From Ardenticatenales bacterium (lineage in GTDB: Bacteria > Chloroflexota > Anaerolineae > Ardenticatenales > Ardenticatenaceae), in assembly GCA_020634795.1 (NCBI GenBank), contig JACKAZ010000005.1, positions 246,975 through 310,974 on the forward strand: a DNA stretch of 64,000 nucleotides. Reading direction: 5' to 3'. Both the position numbers and the translations under genes were made by a program. Each line of letters opens with the position of its first letter. Positions within the stretch are counted from its first letter, which is position 1. Positions 24,734-32,921 of the stretch are shown one piece after another. The notes beneath the pieces were generated by a model. That model saw only the letters and a list, made by a program, of their open reading frames with translations, was not told the origin of the DNA and did no database searches.

Positions 24734-26620
24734 ATGCGTTCACGACGAACACTTGCTGTGCTGCTGTTGCTGTTGGTGATGCTGCTGGCCGCTTGCGGTG
24801 GCGGAACCACCCCCGAAACCACCGACGAAAGCGGCGAAGGCGCGACCACCGAGGAAACCGCCACCGATGAAGAGGCCGCCACTGATGAAGAGGCGATGAC
24901 CGACGAAGAAGCGGCGACCGATGAAGAGGCCGCCACTGACGAGGAGGCCGCCACCGACGAAGAAGCGGCGACCGATGAAGAAGCAATGAGCGAGGACGAG
25001 GGCATGATGGATGTGGCCTCGCTCGGTGGCTCGCTCGCGATGGATAACGAGCTGCTCAGCCTGAAGGCCGACGGCTGTGACTACGGTGGCTACTTCGAGA
25101 GCATCGAAGCGACCGACGCCAACACCGTCGTCTTCACGATGTGTAAGCCCGATCCCGCCTTTGAAGCCAAAGTGGCTTTCGAGGGCTTCGGCATTCAGCC
25201 GATGGAGCACCTGATGAAAGCCGGTAGCGATGGCTCGCTGCTGGAGAATCCGATCGGCACCGGCCCCTACAAGCTGGATTCGTGGAACCGTGGCGAGAGT
25301 GTGATTCTGACGGCCAACGAAGATTACTGGGGTGAGGCCCCTGCCGATCCAACGCTCGTCTTCCGCTGGGCTGAAGAGGGGGCAACCCGCCTGCTGGAAC
25401 TGCAGAGTGGTCAGGTCGACCAGATCGCTTTCCTTAGCCCCGACGATTTCGAGACCGTGGAAGCCGATGCCAACCTGCAACTGGTCCCGAACCTCAACCC
25501 CAACATCTTCTATCTGGGGATGACCAACACCTTCGAGCCGTTCGACAACCCCGACGTGCGCAAAGCGATTGCGATGGGGATCGACCGCCAGCGCCTCGTC
25601 GACAACTTCTACCCCGAAGGGTCGGAAGTCGCCGACTACTTCACGCCCTGCTCGATTCCGAATGGCTGTGAGGGCGACGCGTGGTACGACTTCAACGCCG
25701 AGGATGCGAAGACGATGCTGGCGGAAGCCGGTTATCCGGATGGCTTCGAGACCGCGATCTACTACCGCGACGTCTTCCGCGTCTACCTGCCGGAACCGCC
25801 GTTGGTCGCGGTTGAGCTGCAAACCCAACTGAAGGAAAACCTCGGCATCACGGCCGAAATCATTCCGATGGAATCTGGCCCCTTCTTGGAAGAGGTCTCT
25901 GCGGGCCGCATCGAGGGTTTCTACCTGCTGGGCTGGGGCGCGGACTACCCGCACCCGACCAACTTCTTGGACTACCACTTCAGCAAGGACAACCCGCAGT
26001 TCGGCGATCCCTTCCCGGAAATCTACGAAAAGCTGACCGAAGCCGCCCAACTGGCGAGCGCTGAAGAAGCCGCACCGCTCTACGCTGAAGCCAACAACGC
26101 GATCCGCGAACTGGTGCCGATGGTGCCGATCGCCCACGGCGCGGCTGCTGATGCGGCGGGTGCCTCAGTGCAGAATGCGCACACGCGCCCCTTCGGCGCG
26201 ATCTTGGGCCGCATCGTCGATAGCCCGGACGACACCTTCGTCTACATGCAGAGCGCCGAGCCGATCAGCCTCTACTGTGGCGATGAGACCGACGGCGAGA
26301 CTTTCCGCGTCTGTGGTCAGATTGTCGATTCGCTCTTGGCCTACGGCCTCGATTCGGGTGACACCGAGCCGTCCCTCGCCGAAGAATGTGTGGGCAACGA
26401 AGACGGTACGGAGTGGACCTGTAATCTGCGCCAAGGCGTCGTCTTCCACGATGGCAGCGCCTTCGACGCCAACGACGTGGTGATGAGCTACGCCATCGGC
26501 CTCGACGCCGCCAACTCGCTGCACGCCGCCGCCGAAGCCGGTGGCGCGGGCAACAGTGGTGCCTTTGAGTACTGGTCCTACCTCTGGGGCCTGATGAACG
26601 CGCCCGAGGAAAGCGAATAA
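24734..26620 (+). CDS. Circularly permuted peptide-type ABC binding lipoprotein (SBP_bac_5)
   Basis: ATG at 24734 follows GAGGAGGAGATAT; 628 residues. Signal peptide with LLAAC: Cys21 is lipidated. Residues 43-84 are seven ATDEEA-type repeats. The core then starts with what is normally the middle of the family: SIEATDANTVVFT (123-135), IGTGPYKLDSW (174-184), NPDVRKAIAMGIDRQRL (272-288), GWGADYPHP (400-408), VPMVPIAHG (461-469). Only after that come the canonical N-terminal blocks: VYMQSAEPISLY (503-514), SLAEEC, WTCNLRQGVVFHDGSAFDANDVVMSY (561-586), SGAFEYW. The order is therefore rotated. Eight further cysteines in four near pairs suggest disulfides. It should bind peptides or similar ligands for the permeases downstream. 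Confidence 0.85.
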   Translation: MRSRRTLAVLLLLLVMLLAACGGGTTPETTDESGEGATTEETATDEEAATDEEAMTDEEAATDEEAATDEEAATDEEAATDEEAMSEDEGMMDVASLGGSLAMDNELLSLKADGCDYGGYFESIEATDANTVVFTMCKPDPAFEAKVAFEGFGIQPMEHLMKAGSDGSLLENPIGTGPYKLDSWNRGESVILTANEDYWGEAPADPTLVFRWAEEGATRLLELQSGQVDQIAFLSPDDFETVEADANLQLVPNLNPNIFYLGMTNTFEPFDNPDVRKAIAMGIDRQRLVDNFYPEGSEVADYFTPCSIPNGCEGDAWYDFNAEDAKTMLAEAGYPDGFETAIYYRDVFRVYLPEPPLVAVELQTQLKENLGITAEIIPMESGPFLEEVSAGRIEGFYLLGWGADYPHPTNFLDYHFSKDNPQFGDPFPEIYEKLTEAAQLASAEEAAPLYAEANNAIRELVPMVPIAHGAAADAAGASVQNAHTRPFGAILGRIVDSPDDTFVYMQSAEPISLYCGDETDGETFRVCGQIVDSLLAYGLDSGDTEPSLAEECVGNEDGTEWTCNLRQGVVFHDGSAFDANDVVMSYAIGLDAANSLHAAAEAGGAGNSGAFEYWSYLWGLMNAPEESE

Positions 26621-26643
26621 ATCGCGCTTAACGCCGCACTAGG

Positions 26644-26681
26644 CCCGTGGCTGGGGAGCAGCGATGTTCCCCAGCCACGGG
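26644..26681 (+). other. Long intercistronic hairpin
   Basis: CCCGTGGCTGGGGA pairs with TCCCCAGCCACGGG (14 pairs, 10-base loop). No T run follows, so it may protect the binding-protein mRNA 3' end from decay or weaken read-through into the permeases. A GGAACGTT direct repeat lies just after it (26690-26720). Confidence 0.6.
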
Positions 26682-26798
26682 AAGCGTTGGAAGGTTGGAA
26701 CGTTGGAACGTTGGAACGGTCTCAACTCCCGTACGGGCAGAAAATTTACCACCGTACCAACTCACCCTACTCACGGAACTCCCTAAACTCCGATCCGC

Positions 26799-27878
26799 AT
26801 GATCCAATACACCCTCCGACGACTGATCGCTTCGATTCCGGTGCTCTTTGGCATTCTGCTGGTCACCTTTGCCCTCGGACGCTCGGTACCGGGGGATCCG
26901 TGCAAGGCGATCTTGGGGGAGCGGGCCTCGCAAGCCACCTGCGAGGAATTCATTAAGACGCGCGGTCTCGATCGCTCGATCCCCGAACAGTTTGCGATCT
27001 ACATGCGGGATGTGACGCGCGGTGATCTGGGCAACTCGATCAAGTTCAGCCGCCCGGTCATGGACATCATCATCGAGCGGATGCCCCTGACGATCGAACT
27101 GTCGCTCGCAGCACTCATCCTTGCGGTGCTGGTTGGGGTGCCGCTTGGCATCATCTCCGCCATCCGTCGCAATTCGCCGATTGACGTGGGCACGATGCTC
27201 TTCGCCAACATCGGCGTCTCGATTCCGGTCTTCTTCTTGGGCTTGATGCTGGCCTATCTCTTTGCCGTGATGCTCGCCGATACCCCCTTCCACCTGCCCC
27301 CTTCGGGCCGATTGCCCGCCGGGGTCACCTCCACCCCCTTCTACGAGCTGTGGGGCTGGGAGAACAATGGCGAGGGTATCTGGCAGAACCTTCAAATTTT
27401 CTTAGGCAATCTGTACATTTTTAACGCGATCATTACGGGGGATTGGACGTTGTTGAAAGCGGCGATCCGCCATCTGATCCTGCCCTCGGTGGCGCTCAGC
27501 ACGATCCCGATGGCGATCATCGCCCGCATGACCCGTTCCTCCATGCTGGAGGTGCTGGGCCTCGACTACATCCGCACCGCCCGTGCCAAAGGGTTGAACT
27601 TCCGCCAAGTCACCTTCAAACATGCGCTGCGCAACGCGCTGCTGCCCGTGGTCACCATCGTCGGTTTGCAGTTGGGGGCGCTCTTGGGCGGCGCGGTGCT
27701 CACCGAGACGATCTTCGGCTTGGCGGGCGTGGGCCGCACCCTATTCGAAGCGATCACCGGACGGGATTATCCCATCGTGCAAGCCTTCACGCTGGTCATC
27801 GCGATTATCTTTGTGGCGGCCAACCTGATCGTCGATATTTCCTACGCCTACCTCGACCCTCGCATCAAGCTCGATTAG
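26799..27878 (+). CDS. Peptide-type ABC permease (DppB/OppB family)
   Basis: The protein has 359 residues, starting MIQYTLRRLIASIPVLFGILLVTF, the standard DppB opening. It has six membrane segments, a large exported loop after the first one (GDPCKAILGERASQATCEEF with a Cys pair), and the coupling motif DYIRTARAKGLNFRQVTFKHALRNALLPV. The end FGLAGVGRTLFEAITGRDYPIVQAFTL is canonical. It forms the channel with the next gene. No ribosome site is obvious at the ATG 26799. The DppC-type gene follows after three bases. Confidence 0.9.
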   Translation: MIQYTLRRLIASIPVLFGILLVTFALGRSVPGDPCKAILGERASQATCEEFIKTRGLDRSIPEQFAIYMRDVTRGDLGNSIKFSRPVMDIIIERMPLTIELSLAALILAVLVGVPLGIISAIRRNSPIDVGTMLFANIGVSIPVFFLGLMLAYLFAVMLADTPFHLPPSGRLPAGVTSTPFYELWGWENNGEGIWQNLQIFLGNLYIFNAIITGDWTLLKAAIRHLILPSVALSTIPMAIIARMTRSSMLEVLGLDYIRTARAKGLNFRQVTFKHALRNALLPVVTIVGLQLGALLGGAVLTETIFGLAGVGRTLFEAITGRDYPIVQAFTLVIAIIFVAANLIVDISYAYLDPRIKLD

Positions 27879-27881
27879 CCC

Positions 27882-28826
27882 ATGAGCACCGCCACCGTTG
27901 AAGAACCTACGGTCGCCAAGATCGGCAGCAACGTCAAGGCCGAGAGTCTCTGGGCCGTCACGATGCGCCGCTTCTTCAAGCAGCGCAACGCCATCGTCGG
28001 AACCATCATCCTGTTGATCCTGGTGCTCACGGCGATCTTCGCCCCTTACATCGCGCCCTACGACCCGATTCAGGTGCTGATCGGGGTGGAAGATGTCTCC
28101 CGCCGCGAAAAGCCTTGTGTGCACTTGCTCGGCTGCGATCCAGAAAAATCCCAGCATCTGATGGGCATCGACGGCAATGTGCGTGACCAGTTCAGCCGCA
28201 TCGTCTACGGCTCCCGCTATTCGCTCCTGATCGGCTTTACGACCGTATCCTTCGCCATCATCATTGGCACGATTCTGGGCGCGATTGCGGGCTACGCCGG
28301 CGGTATCACAGAAGATGTGATTATGCGGATGATGGACGTTTTGCTCGCCTTCCCGTCGCTGCTGCTCGCCATTGCGATCGTGGCGGTGTTGGGACCGGGC
28401 TTGCAGAACACGCTGCTGGCCGTCGGCATCGTCACGATTCCGCAATACGCGCGAATCGTGCGCAGTAGTGTGCTCTCGGTGAAGGAGCAGGAGTATGTCG
28501 AGGCCTCGCGGGCGTTGGGCGCCAGCCCCTTCCACATTTTGCGGAAACGTATTCTGCCCAACTCGCTCACCCCGCTGATCGTTGCCGCCACGCTCGGCAT
28601 CGCCACCGCCATTCTGGACGCGGCGGCGCTCTCCTTCTTGGGCTTCGGCGCCCAGCCGCCCGCACCGGAATGGGGCGCGATGCTCGGCACCGAGCGCGGC
28701 CAAATTTTCAGCGCGCCCCACCTCGTCTTCTTCCCCGGCATCGCCATCTCGCTGACCGTGCTCGCCTTTAACCTGTTGGGCGACGGCCTGCGTGACGCGC
28801 TGGACCCGCGGTTGAAGGGGAAATAG
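27882..28826 (+). CDS. Peptide-type ABC permease (DppC/OppC family)
   Basis: The protein has 314 residues. The N-terminus is cytoplasmic, followed by a first membrane helix (IVGTIILLILVLTAIFAPYIAPYDP). A loop contains GCDPEKSQHLMGIDGNVRDQFSRIVYGSRYSLLIG, typical of DppC. The coupling motif is EYVEASRALGASPFHILRKRILPNSLTPL, and the end is AFNLLGDGLRDALDPRLKGK. It pairs with DppB. ATPase genes (DppD/F type) do not follow; the next gene is a UvrC-like protein after a 260-bp gap. Confidence 0.92.
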   Translation: MSTATVEEPTVAKIGSNVKAESLWAVTMRRFFKQRNAIVGTIILLILVLTAIFAPYIAPYDPIQVLIGVEDVSRREKPCVHLLGCDPEKSQHLMGIDGNVRDQFSRIVYGSRYSLLIGFTTVSFAIIIGTILGAIAGYAGGITEDVIMRMMDVLLAFPSLLLAIAIVAVLGPGLQNTLLAVGIVTIPQYARIVRSSVLSVKEQEYVEASRALGASPFHILRKRILPNSLTPLIVAATLGIATAILDAAALSFLGFGAQPPAPEWGAMLGTERGQIFSAPHLVFFPGIAISLTVLAFNLLGDGLRDALDPRLKGK

Positions 28827-29090
28827 AGTGGCGCATGGCGAATGGGAATGGAGATCTCATTCGCCGACGTGCCCCCCGGAGAATGAAGGTAGCGCATAAA
28901 GAGGTGTGGGTGTAAGGGTGTTGGGGTGAAAGCCTCGTCTTATCCTGAGTAACACCCTGTTCCTAGGCTCTGTTCACCCATAGCCCAAACCTCGGTGTGA
29001 CGAATGACCGTGAGAGGCGGTGACGCACAACGGCCCGCGATCAATCCTTCACCTGTCCCGACCGCAATAGCCGCCCATGCACCATGCACC

Positions 29091-30230
29091 ATGCACCATT
29101 CACCAACCACCCCCTTCAACTTCGTTGAGCGGTTGCGCCACTACGAACCGGATCAGCCGCTCACCGACGTCCCAGCGGGGCCGGGCATCTTCATCCTGTA
29201 CGATGAGGCGGGCCATCTGCGCCGCCTCGTCACGACCCAAGATTTGCGGGCGCGGGCCAGCTACTATTTCCACGAGCGGGAGGCGGCAGAATCGCTCAGC
29301 GTGGCGCGCCGGGCGGCTGCGTCGATGGACTGGCTGACGACCCGCAGCCGCTTCGAAACGAACTACGCCCACTTTTTGCTCTTCCGTCACTTCTTCCCCG
29401 CCAGCTACCAGACGCTCTACAGTCTGCCCGCCCCCTACTTCCTTTGCGTGACAGAGGAAGCCTACCCGCAACTTTTGGTCACCCGCACCCTGCGCGAAGA
29501 TGCGCGGCTGCTGATCGGCCCCTTCGCTTGGCGACAGACGGTCACCGAGCAGATCGACCTCGTCAATTCGTTACTCTCGCTGCGCCGCTGCGACTATCCG
29601 ATTGTCCCGCACCAGCCCTACGAACGCTGTCTCTATCTGCAGATGGGAAGCTGTGCCGCCCCGTGCGACGACTACGCCCAACCCGCGTATATGGCGCGGG
29701 TCGACGACGCCGTGGCGCTGCTGAGCGGCGATGCCACGCCCGTGCTGGCCGCATGGATGGCGCAGCGCGATACGTCGTCCGCCGCGCTTAATTTTGAGGA
29801 AGCAATGCGGTGGCAGGGCAACATCCAGCGGTTGGAAACGTGGTTGGGGACGCGGCCCCGTTTTCTGCGTGGGCTCGCGGCGTTAAACTTTGTGGTGCCG
29901 CAGCGAACCAAGGCGGGTCTGGACCTCTTTTGGGTGCGGGAAGGTACGTTGGCCGATTGGGCGCGCTTGGCCGACCCGTCCACCGAGGCGATCGAGGCGC
30001 AGTTGGCCGAATGGCACGCGCTGCCCTTCGAGCGACCGCCGTGGCCCGTGATGCGGGACGATCTCGCCTTCATTACCCGCTGGCTCTGGAGCCGCGAGCC
30101 GACCCCCTACGAGTTTGTCGACGACATGGAAGAGGGCGCGGCGCGTCTGCTGGCCCATATGGCGGACGAGGTGGACGAGCTTACGGAAGAAGGGGCCGTG
30201 ACGGAGTTGCCGGAGGGGGAGGGGCCGTGA
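29091..30230 (+). CDS. UvrC-like protein, N-terminal half only
   Basis: The protein has 379 residues from ATG at 29091, which lies inside an ATGCACC tandem repeat, so the start is uncertain; an upstream ATG at 29004 adds 29 unlikely residues. PGIFILYDEAGHLRRL...DLRARASYYF (31-62) aligns with the GIY-YIG nuclease domain of UvrC, but the tyrosines and catalytic motif are altered. LIGPFAWRQTV, LLSLRRCDYP, CLYLQMGSCAAPCDDY and LNFEEAMRWQGNIQRL match UvrC up to the UvrB-binding motif. The C-terminal endonuclease and helix-hairpin-helix domains are absent. It may be a repair accessory or a GIY-YIG-derived protein; nuclease activity looks doubtful. Confidence 0.75.
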   Translation: MHHSPTTPFNFVERLRHYEPDQPLTDVPAGPGIFILYDEAGHLRRLVTTQDLRARASYYFHEREAAESLSVARRAAASMDWLTTRSRFETNYAHFLLFRHFFPASYQTLYSLPAPYFLCVTEEAYPQLLVTRTLREDARLLIGPFAWRQTVTEQIDLVNSLLSLRRCDYPIVPHQPYERCLYLQMGSCAAPCDDYAQPAYMARVDDAVALLSGDATPVLAAWMAQRDTSSAALNFEEAMRWQGNIQRLETWLGTRPRFLRGLAALNFVVPQRTKAGLDLFWVREGTLADWARLADPSTEAIEAQLAEWHALPFERPPWPVMRDDLAFITRWLWSREPTPYEFVDDMEEGAARLLAHMADEVDELTEEGAVTELPEGEGP

Positions 30231-30372
30231 GGGTGAGCGGGTGTGACGGTGGGGGGGTGAGAATCGTGGTAAGGCATTGACGATTCAATGTTCCCCTGGC
30301 CAAGTTCCCAGACTCACCCGATTCAAGGGCAGGGCGTCCCTACACGCCCACCCTCACCCCATTCGCCATTCG

Positions 30373-30942
30373 CTATTCGCCGTCCCCCGCCTGCCGCACG
30401 ATCTCGCTGATCTGGCCCAGATGCTGGCTGTCGTGCCAGAGACCGAGCAGGAAGCGGCCGATGGCGTTGACCTCTTCGAAGCCGGGCCACGCCTCCTTCA
30501 CCACAGCTAGGTGCGGCTGATCGGGCCACATCTGCAACGAGGCAATCCGCATCCGTCGGCTTTCCTCCAGCCGCGCACGGCATTGGGCGATGGTGGTGAT
30601 CGTCTCCCACGGCACTTCATAGCGGGAGCGGCCCTTCGGCACGACGCCCCGCGCCTGCTCGGCGGCGAGCGCCGCACTTTCCTCGGCGCTGGCGGTGCAG
30701 TGAACGATGACATGGCCCAGCGTCCATGCCAAGCCGACTTCGCTGGCATCGACCGCGAAGGCGTCGTTGGCTTTGGGGTCGACGGGCAGCAATGTCACGG
30801 CACTGTCGGTCGCCGAGTCGATGCGACGCAGCATCTCGTCGATCATCTCGTGGGTCAACGCGGCCAAATCAGCGCCCGTAACGGCCGCGATGGCCTCATT
30901 GAAGCGGGCCTCACCCCGTTCAACGGGGGAAAAATCGATCAT
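30373..30942 (-). CDS. DinB-family protein
   Basis: ATG at 30942 follows AAAGGAACAACCT; 189 residues. The four-helix DinB-like fold is suggested by an N-terminal helix ending ATDSAVTLLP, the middle TLGHVIVHCTASAEES (His as a metal ligand), and GLWHDSQHLGQISEIVRQAG at the end, with HxxxH. These provide the three-His metal site of DinB/YfiT proteins. Members act as metal-dependent thiol transferases or hydrolases; the substrate is unknown. It is on the minus strand, convergent with the UvrC-like gene. Confidence 0.75.
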   Translation of the reverse strand: MIDFSPVERGEARFNEAIAAVTGADLAALTHEMIDEMLRRIDSATDSAVTLLPVDPKANDAFAVDASEVGLAWTLGHVIVHCTASAEESAALAAEQARGVVPKGRSRYEVPWETITTIAQCRARLEESRRMRIASLQMWPDQPHLAVVKEAWPGFEEVNAIGRFLLGLWHDSQHLGQISEIVRQAGDGE

Positions 30943-31203
30943 AGGGTTGTTCCTTTGGTGGCGGTGGGGGAAGGATAGGACGTTCTTGTTAGAACTCTTC
31001 ACTGACGGCGAATGGACAACGGAGAATGGGATGGTGGCGGGAATTGTATCGTAATGTTGCTTTTGAAGCGGGTGACTATGTCATCTTCTTTCAATCGTGC
31101 ATCGAAAATCGATCTTCTCTCAATCACGTCGGTTATCAACGTTCCCCACCCTCAGCTCCTCCAGCTCCCTCAGCTCCCAAACGTATCGCATGGAGAAATG
31201 CGC

Positions 31204-32211
31204 CTAACCCTCCACCGCTTCCTGATGCACCAGATGACTGTTGCGAGCAGCGTGGGGCGGCAGCGGGTTTTCTTGCGTAAAACCCCTGACATCCGCAACG
31301 ACATAGAGCGGACGATCCTTGACCTCTTCGTAGATGCGGCCCAGGTATTCGCCGATGATGCCAAGCGAGATGAGCTGCACGCCGCCTATGAAGAGCACGG
31401 AGACGAGGGTGGTCGCCTGCCCTTCAAAGAAGACATCGGGCCGCAACAGGCGGGCCACGATGACCGCGACCAGCGCCAGCAGTGCCAGCAGCGACATGCC
31501 GAAGCCGGTCCACGTGGCGAATTGCAGCGGCAGGTAGGAGAAGTTGGTCACGGCATCGGTCGCGAACTTCAACATTTTGCGGAGCGGGTATTTGGTCTCG
31601 CCCGCGTAGCGTGCGTGCCGCTTGTAGGGCAGGGCCACCTGCTTGAAGCCCACCCACGCCGACAGTCCGCGCATGTACCTATGCTTTTCACGCAGCGCCC
31701 GCATCGTCTGAATCACCTTGCGATCGGCCAAGCGGAAGTCGCCCGCGTCCAGTGGGATGTCGACATTGGTGATGCGGTTGATCGCACGGTAAAAGAGGTT
31801 GGCCGTCGTCAGCTTGAACCACGATTCCCCTTCCCGCTCGGTCCGCACCCCGTAGACCACCTCGTACCCCGCCTGCCACTTCGTAATCATCTCCGGGATC
31901 ACCTCGGGCGGATCTTGCAGATCACTGTCGATCACCACCACCGCATCCCCCGCCGCATAATCCATGCCTGCGGTGATCGCCACCTGGTGGCCGAAGTTGC
32001 GCGCAAAATGGATGATTCGCACCCGCGGATCGCGGTTGTGAAGGCCATCCATGATGGCGGGCGAACCGTCGCGACTGCCATCGTTGACCAGGATCAGTTC
32101 GTAAGCCAGCCCTGTCCCTTCCAGCGCCGCCGTCATGCGGCGATAGAACTCCGGTAACGTTTCTTCCTCGTTCCAAACGGGGGCGACAACAGAGACGACA
32201 GGATGACTCAT
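31204..32211 (-). CDS. Family 2 glycosyltransferase (DPM1/ArnC/GtrB-like)
   Basis: ATG at 32211 follows GGAAAGAAGCT; 335 residues. VVSVVAPVWNEEETLPEFY opens the GT-A fold, DSDLQDPPE (about 99-107) contains the DxD metal-binding motif, and GDFRLADRKVI and YMRGLSAWVGFKQ are typical of polyprenyl-phosphate sugar synthases. Two membrane helices (about 230-300) anchor it, ending with LGRIYEEVKDRPLYVV. It should move a sugar to a lipid phosphate carrier for later use in wall or protein glycosylation. The nucleotide sugar is unknown. Confidence 0.88.
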   Translation of the reverse strand: MSHPVVSVVAPVWNEEETLPEFYRRMTAALEGTGLAYELILVNDGSRDGSPAIMDGLHNRDPRVRIIHFARNFGHQVAITAGMDYAAGDAVVVIDSDLQDPPEVIPEMITKWQAGYEVVYGVRTEREGESWFKLTTANLFYRAINRITNVDIPLDAGDFRLADRKVIQTMRALREKHRYMRGLSAWVGFKQVALPYKRHARYAGETKYPLRKMLKFATDAVTNFSYLPLQFATWTGFGMSLLALLALVAVIVARLLRPDVFFEGQATTLVSVLFIGGVQLISLGIIGEYLGRIYEEVKDRPLYVVADVRGFTQENPLPPHAARNSHLVHQEAVEG

Positions 32212-32276
32212 AGCTTCTTTCCTCTTTCAAACGGTTCGCGCGATTGTATCATAGAAACGCAGCGCGGGTAACCGTC

Positions 32277-32700
32277 AACGTAGAACGGGGAAGAGGGGGG
32301 TTCGTTTCTGGGCAGAGTGGCTGTTCAGGTTGCTGCTGGCTGCGGCGGCGCTGGTGAACGCAGAACAGAGAAGAGGGGGGTTTGGCTCTGGGGATTGTGG
32401 CTGAAGGGGAGCGAGCGGTCTGCGAAGGCGCTGGTGAACGCAGAACGGGGAAGAGATCGGCTTGGTTTTCAGGGGGGAGACTGTTGCGCTTGCTGCTGGT
32501 TGTTAGGGCGCTGGTGAACGCAGAACCCTTCGCTTTCGCTCAGGGCAAGCTCCGAACGCAGAACGGGGAAGAGAGGGGTTTGGCTCTGGGGATTGTGGCT
32601 GAAGGGGAGGTAGCGGCCTGCGAAGGCGCTGGTGAACGCAGAACCCTTCGCTTTCGCTCAGGGCAAGCTCCGAACGCAGAACGGAACGGCAACGGAGAAC
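32277..32700. repeat. Array of diverged ~80-115-bp units (array D)
   Basis: Five units in plus orientation begin GAACGCAGAAC(G)GGGAAGAG and end GGCGCTGGT. The unit bodies differ from arrays A-C (TTTGGCTCTGGGGATTGTGGC instead of ATTCTGGACAAGG). The 29-bp element is inserted twice, at 32526-32554 and 32644-32672, each time directly before a GAACGCAGAA. Confidence 0.85.
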
Positions 32701-32712
32701 GGGCGCGTTAGA

Positions 32713-32832
32713 CCCATGCACCATGCACCATGCACCATGCACCACCGCCCGTAACTCCCACACGCCAGGACTCATAAAACTCACAAAACTCACAAAACTC
32801 ATTAAACTCACAAAACTCACAAAACTCACAAG
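32713..32832. repeat. ATGCACC tandem repeat and 9-bp-period tract (D)
   Basis: Four ATGCACC copies (32715-32742) lie between array D and the period-9 tract (32769-32832, AACTCATAA/AACTCACAA). Similar ATGCACC copies lie at 29078-29099 and, inverted, at 5703-5722. The tract ends 15 bp before a TTGACA. Confidence 0.8.
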
Positions 32833-32846
32833 ACTCCCCCGCCCAC

Positions 32847-32874
32847 TTGACATCTGGCGGGATTAAAGCACAAT
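32847..32874 (+). promoter_or_regulatory. Promoter of the Gfo/Idh gene
   Basis: A consensus TTGACA (32847-32852), a 16-bp spacer and CACAAT (32869-32874). It starts right after the period-9 tract. Confidence 0.45.
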
Positions 32875-32921
32875 GTAAGCGGTTTCATATGCGATTGGAA
32901 GAGGAGACGTAGGAGTAAGCG

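Noticed and set aside
24740..26137. 465-codon minus-strand frame over the permuted binding protein
   Set aside because: Antisense shadow produced by the GAC/GAA-rich acidic linker and the codon bias of the sense gene.
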